A stretch of DNA of 36,972 bases from JBBQKG01 sp038326655 (lineage in GTDB: Bacteria; Actinomycetota; Thermoleophilia; Solirubrobacterales; JBBDJG01), in the NCBI GenBank assembly GCA_038326655.1, contig JBBQKG010000028.1:1-36972 (forward strand). The letters are read 5' to 3'. Under the pieces are notes generated by a model. It saw nothing but the letters and a program-made list of their open reading frames with translations, did not search any database and was not told the DNA's origin. Made by a program: the position numbers and the translations under genes. Of the stretch, positions 22,496-31,901 are shown piece by piece. Position 1 is the stretch's first letter, and every line of letters starts with the position of its first letter.

Positions 22496-23686
22496 TCAGC
22501 CGAACTGTACGCTCTGGTGCTCGCCGGAGCCGTTCGCGCCCGAGTCCGAGGCCGGCGGCGGCTGGTCGGTGGCTTCGTCGCCCGAGTAGATGTGCTCGAC
22601 CGAAGTCGAGCGCTGGCCCTCGGAGGCGACGAGCAGCTTGAAGTCGTGTGGGTGTGTGGCGGCCTTGAGCGCCTCGTCCATCGAGATCTTTCCGGCGGCG
22701 TGAAGCTTGAGCAGGGCCTGGTCGAAGGTCTGCATGCCGTAGTAGGAGCCCTCTGCGATCACCTCGCCGAGCTTGCTGGTCTCGTTCGGGTCGGCGATCA
22801 TGTCGCGCACCCGCCCCGTCATCGTGAGCACTTCGCAGGCGACCACCCGCGAGGCGTTGTCGACGGTCGGCACCAGCCGCTGAGAGATCACGCCGCGAAG
22901 CGAGCCGGCGAGCATCGCGCGCACCTGCTGGTGATGGTGCGGAGGGAAGAAGTCGATGATCCGGTTGACCGTCTCGATCGCGTCGATCGTGTGGAGCGTG
23001 CTGAGCACGAGGTGTCCGGTCTCGGCGGCGCTCAGCGCGGTGCCGACCGTCTCCTCGTCGCGCATCTCGCCGATCAGGATCACGTCCGGGTCCTGGCGGA
23101 GCACGCGCCGGAGCGCCTGGGCGAAGGAGTTCGTGTCGAATCCCACCTCCCGCTGGTGGACCACCGAGCTCTTGTCGCGGTGGAGATACTCGATCGGGTC
23201 CTCGATCGTGACGATGTTCCGGGCATAGGTGGTGTTGATGTGGTCGACCATCGCCGCAAGCGTGGTCGACTTACCGGAGCCGGTCGTGCCGGTGACGAGG
23301 ATGATCCCGCGCGGCTCGTCCGCGATCCTGCGGACGACCTCGGGCAGCCCGAGCTCGTCGACCGACCGGATGCTGAACGGCACCACGCGGCAGGCGATCG
23401 AGATCGAGCCGCGCTGGCGGAACGCGTTCACGCGGAACCGCGCCAGGCCCCTGACGGTGTAGGAGAAGTCGATCTCGCCGTCCCGGGCGAACTCGGCCAG
23501 CCGGTCGCTCGCGGTCAGCATCTCCCTGAGCACCCGTTCCGTGTCGGCGGGCGTCAGCGGCTCGGTGTGCTCGAGCGGGGTGAGATGGCCCTGCAGCCGC
23601 ATCAGTGGTTGCGAGGGGACCTTGATGTGAAGATCCGAGCCCCCCTTCTCCACGACGGCATGCAGCGCCTGCTGAAGGTCAAACGC
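22496..23686 (-). CDS. pilT: PilT-type type IV pilus retraction ATPase
   Basis: 396 residues from the ATG at 23686. GGSDLHIKVPSQPLMRL is the N-terminal PilT signature. Walker A GTTGSGKS (about 134-141), TIEDPIEYLH (Asp box), ILIGEMRDEETV (Walker B) and HLVLSTLHTIDA (His box) are all intact. Such hexameric ATPases drive pilus disassembly or twitching. The C-terminal 40 residues (DEATDQPPPASDSGANGSG) are a disordered tail beyond the usual length of about 350. GGAAGG sits only one base before this ATG; an in-frame TTG at 23731 would add 15 residues with no ribosome site. No other pilus gene is in the window. It lies 81 bp downstream of the sigma factor gene on the same strand. Confidence 0.92.
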   Translation of the reverse strand, partial: AFDLQQALHAVVEKGGSDLHIKVPSQPLMRLQGHLTPLEHTEPLTPADTERVLREMLTASDRLAEFARDGEIDFSYTVRGLARFRVNAFRQRGSISIACRVVPFSIRSVDELGLPEVVRRIADEPRGIILVTGTTGSGKSTTLAAMVDHINTTYARNIVTIEDPIEYLHRDKSSVVHQREVGFDTNSFAQALRRVLRQDPDVILIGEMRDEETVGTALSAAETGHLVLSTLHTIDAIETVNRIIDFFPPHHHQQVRAMLAGSLRGVISQRLVPTVDNASRVVACEVLTMTGRVRDMIADPNETSKLGEVIAEGSYYGMQTFDQALLKLHAAGKISMDEALKAATHPHDFKLLVASEGQRSTSVEHIYSGDEATDQPPPASDSGANGSGEHQSVQFG

Positions 23687-23767
23687 CATACCTTCCGTTA
23701 CATCGGCAGGCCCGAAAGATGCTTGAGCCAAAGAAAGGGCCGAGAAACTGGCCGGTGTAGTTAGGGC

Positions 23768-24868
<1,101 letters not shown>

Positions 24869-25304
24869 CTAGTTGATCTCGTTCCTTCTACAGGCGCTCA
24901 GCGGTCCGGACGCGAACCGCGCCTGCCTCGTGTAGTGGTCATGCCCCGAAGCACGACAGTAGGAACGGCCTCGCGGGCCGCTCGAGCCTGTGCTTGGGAT
25001 GGTATCGATACTCATTTCGCAGTCAACCCGGTGGTTCGGACCGTGCAATGGGCTCTGGATCCTTCGGCCCTTGAAAACGGTTTTACTACGTAATACAGCC
25101 TTTTAGCTGAAAAGTTCCTCAAAACGACGCTTTCGAGGCTTTCAGCCTGGACGCCTCTCGCCGAACCTGGACACTGCCGCGAAAGCGCTCCGCGCGTCTA
25201 GGCCCTACGTTAGCCGGGTAGCAATAGGATGCGCAAGCCTTCCTCTGCGCCGGCCCCTTCGGATAAGCCGGAGCGACCGAGAAACCATCCCGAAAGGACG
25301 TTCC
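24869..25304. other. Intergenic region between rpoD and the disordered-protein gene
   Basis: 436 bp, the only gap over 300 bp. It holds the predicted rpoD promoter (24999-25026), a leader hairpin CGGCC-N5-GGCCG at 24967-24981, a palindrome GTATCGATAC at 25002-25011, and an A+T-rich patch at about 25070-25120 with AAAACGGTTTT and CTTTT-N5-AAAAG. The patch is the most A+T-rich stretch nearby and may hold further promoters for either gene. I see no tRNA, riboswitch or open frame of note. Confidence 0.5.
24999..25026 (-). promoter_or_regulatory. Predicted rpoD promoter
   Basis: On the minus strand TTGACT (25026-25021), a 16-bp spacer and TACCAT (25004-24999) match the consensus for the primary sigma factor. 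Transcription would begin near 24992, giving a leader of about 124 nt. The palindrome GTATCGATAC overlaps the spacer and the -10 and could be a regulator site. Confidence 0.5.
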
Positions 25305-25841
25305 GTGGACGTTCACGAGCCTGGCCCCGGCAGCGGAGGAGACGACCGCGCGGAGGCACGCCCCGCAGCGCCGCCACCCACCGACCTGTCCGGGCCCGGC
25401 GTGGAGCCGCTCCCGCCCCAGGCCGAGACCACGCCACCGGCCGCGCCCCGCGCCGAGACACCGCCCGACGAGCAGATTATGGCCAAGCTTCCGCGCTCGC
25501 GCCCCGGGCGCCAGACGGCGCGGCGCAAGCCCGCCCGCCCCAGGGCCGCCAAGCCCGCCACGCCCAGAGCCGCGACCGGCCGCGCCCGCACCGGCGCCGG
25601 CACGAGCGCGCCCGCGCCGAGGACTCGCAGGAGCATGGCGAAGCCGGGCCCCGTGACCGGTGGCCCGACTGAGCCCACCGAAACAGACCCCGCGGTCTTC
25701 GGACCTCGGGAGGCCGCCCCTGGCTTGCCCCGCCTCGCCCTCGACGGCGCGATCGAGGCGGCGAAGATGCCGGTGAAGGTGGGCGCGAACGTGACGTTCC
25801 GCGCACTCGACGCCTTGATAAAAAGCCTCCGACGGCAATAG
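25305..25841 (+). CDS. Disordered, Pro/Ala/Arg-rich protein of unknown function
   Basis: 178 residues. Residues 1-60 are acidic and proline-rich; residues 60-115 are strongly basic with repeated PR/AR/KP units (TARRKPARPRAAKPATPRAA), like the DNA- or RNA-binding tails of actinobacterial histone-like proteins. The last 40 residues (LDGAIEAAKMPVKVGANVTF and RALDALIKSLRRQ) could form one or two amphipathic helices. I do not recognise a family. GTG start with AAGGA seven bases upstream supports translation. The stop codon lies in the loop of the hairpin at 25827-25850, and moeA starts 14 bp later, probably in the same transcript. Confidence 0.6.
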   Translation: MDVHEPGPGSGGDDRAEARPAAPPPTDLSGPGVEPLPPQAETTPPAAPRAETPPDEQIMAKLPRSRPGRQTARRKPARPRAAKPATPRAATGRARTGAGTSAPAPRTRRSMAKPGPVTGGPTEPTETDPAVFGPREAAPGLPRLALDGAIEAAKMPVKVGANVTFRALDALIKSLRRQ

Positions 25842-25850
25842 CCGTCGGAG
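25820..25850 (-). terminator. Hairpin with minus-strand T-run spanning a stop codon
   Basis: CTCCGACGGC (25827-25836) pairs perfectly with GCCGTCGGAG (25841-25850) around the loop AATA. AAAAA at 25820-25824 gives GC then TTTTT after the stem on the minus strand. The element forms the last codons and stop of the plus-strand gene and ends 5 bp before moeA. It looks like an intrinsic terminator for antisense transcripts, or a U-less hairpin on the plus strand. Confidence 0.55.
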
Positions 25851-25855
25851 AGCGT

Positions 25856-27073
25856 GTGGCGCGTTCGCTCATAACGCCGGACGAGGCGCTCCGGCTGATT
25901 CTTGCGCGCGTCCAGCCACTCGAGCTCGAGCGCGTCCCGCTGCCGGATGCGCGCGGGCGCGTGCTCGGTGAGAACCTCGCAGGCCGCGACGACGTCCCGC
26001 CGTTCGACAACTCGGCGATGGACGGCTTTGCGGTCCGCGCGGCCGACACGCGCGGCGCCGCGCCGGCGTCGCCGGTCGAACTCTCGGTCGTGGACGAGTC
26101 ACGGGCGGGCGAGCCGGCCTCGCGAGGGCCCGGACCCGGCGAAGCGGTCCAGATCTCGACCGGGGCGATGATGCCGCCTGGTGCCGACGGGGTCGTGCGC
26201 GTCGAGGACACAAAAGGGCGCGATGGGGTCGTCGCGATCCTTGCCGAGGTCTCGCCCGGCAAGGAGATCCGGCGCGCGGGCGAGGACGTGCGCGCGGGAG
26301 ACGTGGTGCTCGAGCGGGGACGCCGCATGGGCCCCGCCGAGCTGGCCGTGGCCGCCTCCGTGGGAGCCGACAGCCTGGCCTGCCACCGCAGGCCCCGCGT
26401 TTCGATCCTGATCACGGGCGACGAGCTGGTCGATCCGGGGCAGCCCCTCGCCGCAGGCCAGATCCGCAGCACGAACGGCTTCGCGATCGACGCCCAGGTG
26501 CGCGATGCGGGTGGTATGTCGGCCGGGCACACGACCGTGGGCGACGACTTCGACGCGACCCGGGACGCGATCGAGCGGGGACTCGACGCTGACGTCCTCG
26601 TCACCACCGGCGGCGTTTCGGTCGGTCCGCACGACCACGTGAAGCCGGCGCTCTCCGAACTCGGCGTGGAGGAGGTGTTCTGGGGCGTCGCGCTGCGACC
26701 GGGCAAGCCGACGTGGTTCGGGGCCCACGCTTCATCCCCGGTGCTCGTATTCGGGTTGCCCGGAAATCCCGTCTCGGCGATGGTCACGTTCCACCTGTTC
26801 GTCCGTCCCGCTCTGACCGCGCTCGCGGGCGCACAGCCGTTTGCGCGCCGCACCCTGGCCGTTATCGACGAGGGCTACTCGAAGGCCCCGGGCCGCGCCC
26901 ACGTGGTGCGCTGCCGCCTCGACGTGCGAGAGGACGGGTGGCACGTGCGGCCGACCAAGGAGCAGGGCTCGCACGTGCTCACCTCGATGCTGGACGCGGA
27001 GGCGCTCGCCTACCTGGCGCCCGAGCGCGGCGACGTGCGGCCGGGCGAGGGGGTCGAGATCGAGATCCTCTGA
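25856..27073 (+). CDS. moeA: Molybdopterin molybdotransferase MoeA
   Basis: 405 residues, the normal length. PPFDNSAMDGFAVRAADT is the conserved N-terminal motif, STGAMMPPGADGVVRVED follows, and GDELVDPGQPLAAGQI, TTGGVSVGPHDHVKPAL and FGLPGNPVSAMVTFHLF make up the MPT-binding subdomain. The enzyme inserts molybdate into adenylylated molybdopterin to make active molybdenum cofactor. GTG start at 25856 (another GTG two bases before is out of frame), 14 bp after the previous stop with a hairpin in between, so its ribosome site may be masked. No other moa/moe/mob gene is here. Convergent with the large secreted protein. Confidence 0.95.
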   Translation: MARSLITPDEALRLILARVQPLELERVPLPDARGRVLGENLAGRDDVPPFDNSAMDGFAVRAADTRGAAPASPVELSVVDESRAGEPASRGPGPGEAVQISTGAMMPPGADGVVRVEDTKGRDGVVAILAEVSPGKEIRRAGEDVRAGDVVLERGRRMGPAELAVAASVGADSLACHRRPRVSILITGDELVDPGQPLAAGQIRSTNGFAIDAQVRDAGGMSAGHTTVGDDFDATRDAIERGLDADVLVTTGGVSVGPHDHVKPALSELGVEEVFWGVALRPGKPTWFGAHASSPVLVFGLPGNPVSAMVTFHLFVRPALTALAGAQPFARRTLAVIDEGYSKAPGRAHVVRCRLDVREDGWHVRPTKEQGSHVLTSMLDAEALAYLAPERGDVRPGEGVEIEIL

Positions 27074-27094
27074 GCCGGGCGCCGCCGGTTTCGC

Positions 27095-29638
27095 CTAAGG
27101 CGACTTCTTCAGCACGAACCAGCAATTCACCGTTTCACCCGCATACACGGTTATGTTTGAAGCTGTGCTCCCGTTGTCACACTTATTGTCGAGGTACTGC
27201 CAGCCCGGCGGCACCAATATGCCGGCCCAGTAGTTCGGTCCCGGATTCACCCATATGGTGCCGGTCTGGCTTACGGGGGTCGACGAGCTAGGGTCATCGT
27301 CGAGTGTGAAGAACCCGGACGGGAGCCCCGAGTTCGCACTCGCCAGGAGCTGGAAGTCTTGTGGATCGGTTACCTCGCCCCCACTCGCGTCATACTCGTT
27401 GCCGTTGGTGTCGACGACATCGACCGTGACGGTGACCCGACCCCCTGGTATGGCCTGTTTCGGCGCCGAGAACATACTGTCTCCTGCGCTGTTGTACGCC
27501 ACGAGCCGGTACTGGTAGGTCTGGTTGTTCGCGAGTCCGTTGTCGGTTGCGGAGAGCGCCGTCGTATCGGCGAGAAGCTGCCACGGCACATTCGGCGCAC
27601 TGTTCGATGGCACACGCCGGTAGAGGCGGTATCCCGTTGCACCGGACACGGGCTGCCACTGAATCGAGGTCAACCCTCCCTGGCCCTTGACCGACCACTG
27701 CGTGGGAGCAGCCGGGACAGTACTGAGCGCTCCCCGCTGGCTCTCGCTCACGGTGGCGCGGTCCATGTACAGGAACGAGCCCGCTCCCGGCGGTCCGGAC
27801 GCGAGACCAAAATTGACTTTTGTGGGTACGCCGTCACTGTCCGGGTAGTTGTTGGGAGCGGTCGAAGTCCAGACGAGCTTGCCGTCCACGAATGCCTCGC
27901 TGAGCGGGCGTGACTGGTCGAGCCGCTGATGCACCTCGAGCCAGAACCACCTGCCCTCCGGGAGGCTGAAGCGCCCGGAATCGATTGGTGTTCCCCCGCG
28001 TTCGACTGCCACGGTGTTGTCGGTCTGGTAAACGACCCCGCCGGTCCTCGACCCGCTTGCGTTCTCCCATTTCAAAAGGCCCACTCTGTCGTTGTTGGGC
28101 GCGAAGCCAACGGGAAGCTTGAATGCCGTTCCGTACCAGACGTCGCTGCCGTTCCTCCAGCTTACGTTGAGGGCGCCGCGCGAAAGTGCGTCTGCCTGCT
28201 CCGCCCGCACTGACTTCGCGCCTTCGTACTTCTCTGCGGAGGACAACGTCAATGAGCCGCCCGGGTCGACGCTGTCAAACCCCGTCGTAGGGTGGATGAT
28301 TGCGCCGTCCTCGAAGGTCGCCGACCTGTACCCGAACTTGATCGGCACTCGTACCAGATTTCGGTCCCAGGATCCCGAGCCGCCATTGCACGAATAGAAC
28401 ACGTCGGGCGTGCGCCCAGGCCGCTCGAAGTTGAGCGTGAGGTCACTTGGATCCGAGATCGTCGGGTACGACATCGCGCTCCCACAACCGCCCGTCGCGC
28501 TGGGCTGAACCAGGAGTTGCTTGTCACTCCAGTTGACGAGGTCGGGCGACAGCGAATACCAGGCCCCCTTCGACCCGACCGCCGTGCCGATCAGGACGAA
28601 GCGCTGCAAGTACTCGTCGTAGCTCAGGCCCCGGCCGACGAAGCCCCCCGGTGTGAACGCATCTGAGCCGGCACTGCGCTGCAGATGGTCGGTCACGCTC
28701 TCACAAACGCTCGCGCTCTTGTTGGCCGGCTCAGTCGGGTAGGGGTTCGGGAAGCTTGCTGAGAAGCCCGTGTAGCCCTGCCACCCTGCCCAGCCCGTTG
28801 ACGGCAGTGAGGGCGAACGGACGATGCACCCGCCCTCCTTCTGAAGGAGGTTGCGTCCCTTCGACTTGGTGGTTGGTGAAAACTGATTCTCCGCATTGAG
28901 GATCGTGTAGAAGTAGTCGTCGAACGGATTCAGGATCAGATTCGCCGTGGACACGAGGCCGTGACGCCCCCAGTCGGGCGTGTACTGGTACGGGATCGAA
29001 ACCTGAAAGTGCCCCGGAGGAGCGGCGTGCGTGTAGGTCGCCCCGTCGTCGGTTGACTGCGCGAACGTAGTCGACCCGAGCCAACAAAGTTGCGCATCGC
29101 TTCCGTTTGCGGGAAGGGGCGTCTTACAGGCCGGGCCGATCGGGCCTCCCGCGACGAGCGGGTCGCCCGCGCCGTGATACTCATTGTGCGTCAGCACATG
29201 GACAGTGTTTCCGTCTGGAGTACGGAACGGCGTCGTGATCCATTCGTGCCCGTGATACTTGTCCGGCGGCTCCCCCGGAACGTGCGTCGCGCTCTCATGC
29301 GTGATGTTCGTGGCGCAAGGACGGCCGCCGGGAAAGAGTTGTTCTGGCACCAGATTGCTGAAGCTCGTCCCGAGCATCCGGCGGTTCTCGCCGGGCAGGA
29401 GAATCTGGATCCGGTTCTGGCTATCCCGGAACGGCTTTGCCGGACCGTCCGGGACATGCGTCTGGTCGCACGAGTTTGGACCACTCGTGTCCCAGTCCCA
29501 GTCGTAGACCGTCGCATCGGATCCGTTGGAACTGGTCCATGGTCCGAAGTCGTATGTGTACGCCCACACCGGTGTCGCGGGACACGAAAGCCAGGCGGCA
29601 GCAACAACGAACCCGAAAGCGAGGCGACGGAGCTTCAC
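27095..29638 (-). CDS. Large secreted multidomain protein (propeller-like, lectin/lyase-like, FnIII)
   Basis: 847 residues. Signal peptide at 1-26 (..FVVAAAWLSCPATPVWA). Residues about 30-430 contain glycosidase-like propeller phrases (HGHEWITTPFRTPDGNTVHV, GAWYSLSPDLVNWSDKQLLV), as in five-bladed sialidase/glycan-binding folds. About 435-640 look like a concanavalin-type jelly roll of polysaccharide lyases (ALSRGALNVSWRNGSDVWYG, then RFSLPEGRWFWLEVHQRLDQ). About 640-720 is a fibronectin type III domain (LTSIQWQPVSGATGYRLYRR), and the tail is a beta domain ending CWFVLKKSP. A carbohydrate-binding or degrading exoprotein is likely. G+C is visibly lower than around it (30 of 60 bases at 27121-27180). 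GTG start with AAGGGGGA just upstream. Confidence 0.78.
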   Translation of the reverse strand: MKLRRLAFGFVVAAAWLSCPATPVWAYTYDFGPWTSSNGSDATVYDWDWDTSGPNSCDQTHVPDGPAKPFRDSQNRIQILLPGENRRMLGTSFSNLVPEQLFPGGRPCATNITHESATHVPGEPPDKYHGHEWITTPFRTPDGNTVHVLTHNEYHGAGDPLVAGGPIGPACKTPLPANGSDAQLCWLGSTTFAQSTDDGATYTHAAPPGHFQVSIPYQYTPDWGRHGLVSTANLILNPFDDYFYTILNAENQFSPTTKSKGRNLLQKEGGCIVRSPSLPSTGWAGWQGYTGFSASFPNPYPTEPANKSASVCESVTDHLQRSAGSDAFTPGGFVGRGLSYDEYLQRFVLIGTAVGSKGAWYSLSPDLVNWSDKQLLVQPSATGGCGSAMSYPTISDPSDLTLNFERPGRTPDVFYSCNGGSGSWDRNLVRVPIKFGYRSATFEDGAIIHPTTGFDSVDPGGSLTLSSAEKYEGAKSVRAEQADALSRGALNVSWRNGSDVWYGTAFKLPVGFAPNNDRVGLLKWENASGSRTGGVVYQTDNTVAVERGGTPIDSGRFSLPEGRWFWLEVHQRLDQSRPLSEAFVDGKLVWTSTAPNNYPDSDGVPTKVNFGLASGPPGAGSFLYMDRATVSESQRGALSTVPAAPTQWSVKGQGGLTSIQWQPVSGATGYRLYRRVPSNSAPNVPWQLLADTTALSATDNGLANNQTYQYRLVAYNSAGDSMFSAPKQAIPGGRVTVTVDVVDTNGNEYDASGGEVTDPQDFQLLASANSGLPSGFFTLDDDPSSSTPVSQTGTIWVNPGPNYWAGILVPPGWQYLDNKCDNGSTASNITVYAGETVNCWFVLKKSP

Positions 29639-29754
29639 CTTTCCCCCTTCGTTGCCATCGAAGAAGCGCGCCGCCCTCGGCCCGCTTCGTGTCCGGCGAC
29701 CCTAAATCCCTAGCGCAGCCGATTCAATAGACGCCGGTTTCAGGCGTACGCCGG

Positions 29755-30786
29755 CTAGCCGTAGCGGGTGCCGGTCAGCTCGCGCAGCTTCAGCCGGTTG
29801 TGCGTGGCCTGCACCCGGCGCACGGTCCCGGACCGGGACCGCATCACGAGCGAGTCGCTGGTCGCCTCGGAGCCGTCCTGGTAGCGGACGCCGTCGAGCA
29901 GGTCGCCGTCGGTGACGCCGGTGGCGGCGAAGAACACGTCCTTGCCGGACACGAGCCGGTCGACGTCGAGAATCTCGTCGAGGTCGTAGCCGGCGTCGAT
30001 CGCCCGCTTGCGCTCGTCGTCGTTGCGGGGCCAGAGCTTGCCGAGCAGCTGTCCGCCCATCGACTTGATCGCGGCCGCTGACAGAACGCCCTCCGGCGTG
30101 CCGCCGATCCCCCACAGCAGATCGACACCCGTGCCGTCGGTGACGGCGAGCAGCGCCGCCGACACGTCACCGTCGGTGATGAAGCGGATGCGCGCCCCGG
30201 ACGCGCGGATCTCGGCGACCGCGTCGGCGTGGCGCTCGCGGTCGAGCATCACGACCATCAGGTCGCTGACGTCGGTGCTGCGGCGCTTCGCGACCTGTTT
30301 CAGGGTGTCCTTCAGCGGCCGGTCGAGGTCGAGTACGTCGGCGATGTCAGGGCCGCCGGCGATCTTCTCCATGTAAACGCACGGCCCCGGGTCGAACATC
30401 GAGCCTCGCTCGGCGAGCGCCACCACCGAGAGCGCGTTCGGCTGACCGAGCGCGGTCAGGCGCGTGCCCTCGAGCGGGTCGACCGCGACGTCCACCTCGG
30501 GCGGGCTGCCGTCGCCGATCTGCTCGCCGTTGTAGAGCATCGGCGCCTCGTCCTTCTCGCCCTCGCCGATCACGACGATTCCGTCCATCGGGACGGCATG
30601 GAGCGTGAAGCGCATCGCGTCGACGGCGGCCTGGTCCGCGGCTTCCTTCTCGCCCCGCCCGACCCATCGCGCGGCAGCCAGAGCGGCCGCCTCGGTGACG
30701 CGAACAAGCTCGAGCGCGAGGTTGCGGTCGGGCGCGGTCGTGTCGCGCAAGTCGTGCGCGATAACGCTGGTGTCGCGCTCGGCCAT
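29755..30786 (-). CDS. glpX: Class II fructose-1,6-bisphosphatase GlpX
   Basis: 343 residues. The metal and phosphate motifs are complete: GEGEKDEAPMLYNGE, VDVAVDPLEGT (the D-P-x-x-G-T box of lithium-sensitive phosphatases), SVVALAERGSMF, and WGIGGTPEGVLSAAAIK. The enzyme removes phosphate from fructose-1,6-bisphosphate in gluconeogenesis and is the usual form in actinobacteria. The ATG at 30786 has a strong GGAGGG ribosome site 8 nt upstream. It follows a membrane-protein gene by 26 bp on the same strand. Confidence 0.95.
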   Translation of the reverse strand: MAERDTSVIAHDLRDTTAPDRNLALELVRVTEAAALAAARWVGRGEKEAADQAAVDAMRFTLHAVPMDGIVVIGEGEKDEAPMLYNGEQIGDGSPPEVDVAVDPLEGTRLTALGQPNALSVVALAERGSMFDPGPCVYMEKIAGGPDIADVLDLDRPLKDTLKQVAKRRSTDVSDLMVVMLDRERHADAVAEIRASGARIRFITDGDVSAALLAVTDGTGVDLLWGIGGTPEGVLSAAAIKSMGGQLLGKLWPRNDDERKRAIDAGYDLDEILDVDRLVSGKDVFFAATGVTDGDLLDGVRYQDGSEATSDSLVMRSRSGTVRRVQATHNRLKLRELTGTRYG

Positions 30787-30812
30787 CGCTCGTTCCCTCC
30801 GGGAAGAGACTA

Positions 30813-31298
30813 TTAGAACGTGCCCGGCGGCTTGCGCGTGACGCCGCCGCGCGTGATCTGGCTGATCGCGCCACCCGCGACGATCATCAACGAGCCGAGC
30901 AGGGCGAGGTACCAGCCGATTCCCAGGCTGACGAACTCGCGCGTCTGGCCGACCCGGTCGATGACGCCGTTGTAAAGGATCAAGGTCGCCGCCGCGGCCC
31001 CGACGATCATCGTCACCTCACCGGCCGGCCACGACAGCTTGTGGCCACGGATCACGATCCAGACCAGGATCAGAGGTGCGAGCGCGGCGGCGGTCATCAG
31101 CACGTCCATGCCGGGAATGATCAGCACCGTGAAGAAGTGGAACGTGTCGTAGCCGGTGCACGAGCTCTTCCCGGCGCCGCAGAGGTCTTCCGGGACGCCG
31201 GCTTTCACCCCGTACCACTTCAGGAACATGCTGATGAAGAGCAGCAGCCCGCCTGCGGCCGCGACGATGTCGCCTCTCCCAAGCCTCTTGAAGTCCAC
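30813..31298 (-). CDS. Four-helix membrane protein of unknown function
   Basis: 161 residues. Four hydrophobic segments stand out: IVAAAGGLLLFISMFLKWY, TVLIIPGMDVLMTAAALAPLILVWIVI (in two parts), AGEVTMIVGAAAATLILYNG and GIGWYLALLGSLMIVAGGAI. A loop between the first two carries two cysteines (LCGAGKSSC), probably outside the membrane. This layout resembles small DUF-type actinobacterial membrane proteins, none with known function. The GTG at 31298 is preferred because AAGG lies 8 nt upstream; a GTG at 31307 adds three residues. It sits between an NTF2-like gene and glpX on one strand. Confidence 0.75.
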   Translation of the reverse strand: MDFKRLGRGDIVAAAGGLLLFISMFLKWYGVKAGVPEDLCGAGKSSCTGYDTFHFFTVLIIPGMDVLMTAAALAPLILVWIVIRGHKLSWPAGEVTMIVGAAAATLILYNGVIDRVGQTREFVSLGIGWYLALLGSLMIVAGGAISQITRGGVTRKPPGTF

Positions 31299-31337
31299 GG
31301 CGCGCACCTTAACGGGCGGGCGGAGGTGCGGGCACGT

Positions 31338-31847
31338 TCAGTGCAGTCGAGGCAACCGGTGTCGCAGCCGGTGAAGCGCCTGGAGCCCCCGCTCCTGCCG
31401 GCTTCCCTGTCGCGGCAGGATGCCGAGCTGCATGAAGACGTCGGCTGAGTCGTTGTAGACGATCTCCGCCTCCATCAGGCCGTCGGCGGCAATCGGGATC
31501 CGGACCAGCATCGGACTCCGGAAGCTGCGGCCCGTCGCTGCCCAGCCGTGCCACGTGCCGGTGTGCGTCCCCTCCATGTAGGCGGCGAAGAACACCTGGC
31601 CGTCCGCCTCCCAGCAGCGCTCCTCGCTGTTGCGGAAGTCCGGGATCGCCGCGAACAGTTCCTCGTACCAGCGACGGATCTCCTGCTTGCCGCGCAGCTC
31701 GATGCCGAGGCCGGGCACGCTGTACCAGCAGTCCTCGGTGAAGGTCGCAAGCGTCGCGTCGAGGTCCTGGCGGTCCTCGGCCGCCATGTGTGCCTGCACC
31801 ACGTCGAGTGCGCCCTCGGTCACATTGCTCGCCACCTTCACCTCCAT
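31338..31847 (-). CDS. SnoaL/NTF2-like domain protein
   Basis: 169 residues. The pattern VVQAHMAAEDRQDLDATLAT, then ELRGKQEIRRWYEELFAAIPDF and GWAATGRSFRSPMLVRI is that of the SnoaL-like branch of the NTF2 cone fold, used by polyketide cyclases, ketosteroid isomerases and many unknown proteins. It would hold a small hydrophobic ligand in a pocket. The last 25 residues are basic (GSRQERGLQALHRLRHRLPR) and beyond the fold. The ATG has GAGG immediately before it. Divergent from the enoyl-CoA hydratase gene across 54 bp; it may head an operon with the membrane protein and glpX. Confidence 0.8.
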   Translation of the reverse strand: MEVKVASNVTEGALDVVQAHMAAEDRQDLDATLATFTEDCWYSVPGLGIELRGKQEIRRWYEELFAAIPDFRNSEERCWEADGQVFFAAYMEGTHTGTWHGWAATGRSFRSPMLVRIPIAADGLMEAEIVYNDSADVFMQLGILPRQGSRQERGLQALHRLRHRLPRLH

Positions 31848-31901
31848 CCTCGCCGGATCGGCTAGATTGCCTGCGCCCGCACCCTACCCTCCCCCGCGGC
31901 C

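Noticed and set aside
23687..23731. TTG start for PilT at 23731
   Set aside because: No ribosome site precedes it and PilT homologues begin near the ATG at 23686; the start is still not certain.
24869..25304. Possible small RNA or tRNA gene in the largest gap
   Set aside because: No cloverleaf, T-loop motif or terminator with a T-run was found; only short dyads and promoter-like hexamers are visible.
29731..29747. Hairpin ACGCC-N7-GGCGT between the secreted protein and glpX
   Set aside because: Only five base pairs and no T-run; too weak to call a terminator.
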